From Mailhella sp. (GTDB lineage Bacteria > Desulfobacterota > Desulfovibrionia > Desulfovibrionales > Desulfovibrionaceae), in NCBI GenBank assembly GCA_024404335.1, contig JAKSQA010000075.1, forward strand, positions 1 through 5,913: a stretch of DNA of 5,913 nt, in the 5' to 3' direction. Below are positions 5,491 through 5,913 of the stretch, in pieces (position 1 is the stretch's first letter; each line of letters starts with the position of its first letter). The notes beneath the pieces were generated by a model that saw only the letters and a list, made by a program, of their open reading frames with translations, was not told the origin of the DNA and made no database searches. A program made the position numbers and the translations under genes.

Positions 5491-5913
5491 ATGCAGGAAG
5501 AATTCGATGGCGAACGGATAGCCGGGATTGTGGACAGGCTTCTGAAAGGCGAAAGCCTTGCCCAGGCATCGGACATTCCCCAGGAGGATACCGAATCCGT
5601 ATTCGACCAGGCTATGGAGCTGTATTCCCAGGGCCGATACGGGGATGCGGAGAAGCTCTTCCGCCTGCTGTGCCTCATCGTGCACGACGATTCCCGTTTC
5701 TGGATGGGGCTCGGCGCCTGTCTGCAGGGCCTTGCGCGCTATGCCGACGCCGTGGATGCCTACCCTGAGCCCATCTGCCTGGCCCGGGAGGAGGGCGACC
5801 GGGAAGAGGCTGCAAACCTCACCGCCATCCTGCCCGTGATCCTGGAGCAGAACGATTTCGCCAAGACCTGGAGCGATGTCTGGTGGTACAAGCTGAAAAG
5901 CGGCACCGGCGTT
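5491..5913 (+). CDS. SycD/LcrH-like TPR type III secretion chaperone, 3' end outside the window
   Basis: Type III class II chaperones of this family hold the translocator proteins in the cytosol before export. ATG 5491 has GGAGG (5481-5485) five bases upstream, and the frame stays open for 141 codons to the window edge. Residues 1-32 are acidic and helical with a KGESLAQASDIP segment. Residues about 35-87 then match SycD/LcrH closely: FDQAMELYSQGRYGDAEKLF is one TPR, and FWMGLGACLQGLARYADAVDAY, with the family's LGAC signature, is the next. After that it departs from the family: the expected HAAECLL stretch is missing, and it reads PEPICLAREEGDREEAANL, then ILPVILEQNDF and WSDVWWYK. It could be a divergent chaperone or another TPR protein. 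In Desulfovibrionaceae such genes often precede translocator genes, which would lie to the right. Confidence 0.7.
   Translation, partial: MQEEFDGERIAGIVDRLLKGESLAQASDIPQEDTESVFDQAMELYSQGRYGDAEKLFRLLCLIVHDDSRFWMGLGACLQGLARYADAVDAYPEPICLAREEGDREEAANLTAILPVILEQNDFAKTWSDVWWYKLKSGTGV

Noticed and set aside
5277..5768. 163-codon plus-strand frame overlapping the TPR gene start
   Set aside because: It is out of frame with the well-supported TPR gene at 5491 and is Arg/Gly/Pro-rich with no domain.
5757..5839. Frameshift inside the TPR gene
   Set aside because: Alternative frames give either an early stop or an Arg/Ser/Pro-rich peptide with no family match; the main frame stays open and plausible to the edge.

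Overview
The window looks like part of a chromosome from a Desulfovibrionaceae-type anaerobe (Desulfovibrio, Bilophila, Mailhella and relatives), probably host-associated. This is inferred from protein content, moderately GC-rich codon use, Fur-box style, and a type III secretion chaperone-like gene at the right edge. No marker gene fixes the taxonomy.

Left block (about 1-3930, all + strand). An AT-rich promoter region leads into a compact metal-handling operon: an 88-aa single-span protein (133-399), a P1B-type metal ATPase (502-2568), a 149-aa protein with an HMA_2-like domain and a membrane hairpin (2571-3020), a 90-aa very hydrophobic protein that overlaps it by GTGA (3017-3289), and a Fur-family regulator (3350-3808). 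A long perfect hairpin (3890-3928) closes the block. The ATPase lacks an N-terminal CxxC, has a GRIR motif there, and carries YSC where most P1B pumps have CPC, SPC or TPC. With its small membrane partners and Fur, the best reading is a ferrosome (fez) type iron-storage organelle cluster built around FezB (P1B-6). A Mn, Zn or Fe efflux platform of the CtpC/PacL kind is the main alternative.

Middle block (about 3981-4691, - strand). A gene for a HutX/ChuX cytosolic heme carrier, with an unusual Cys/His-rich N-terminus, converges on fur. Its promoter is near consensus and has a Fur box lying in the -35/-10 spacer. A related 17-bp palindrome sits just before fur. Iron storage, iron sensing and heme handling thus appear to be one Fur-controlled iron locus.

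Right block (about 4700-5913). A 43-aa membrane peptide gene on the - strand (4758-4889) is followed by about 600 bases of GC-rich DNA with no supported gene and several small hairpins. A SycD/LcrH-like TPR gene (5491 onward) then runs off the right edge and may begin a type III secretion translocator operon.

No tRNA, rRNA, CRISPR array or insertion sequence was seen.
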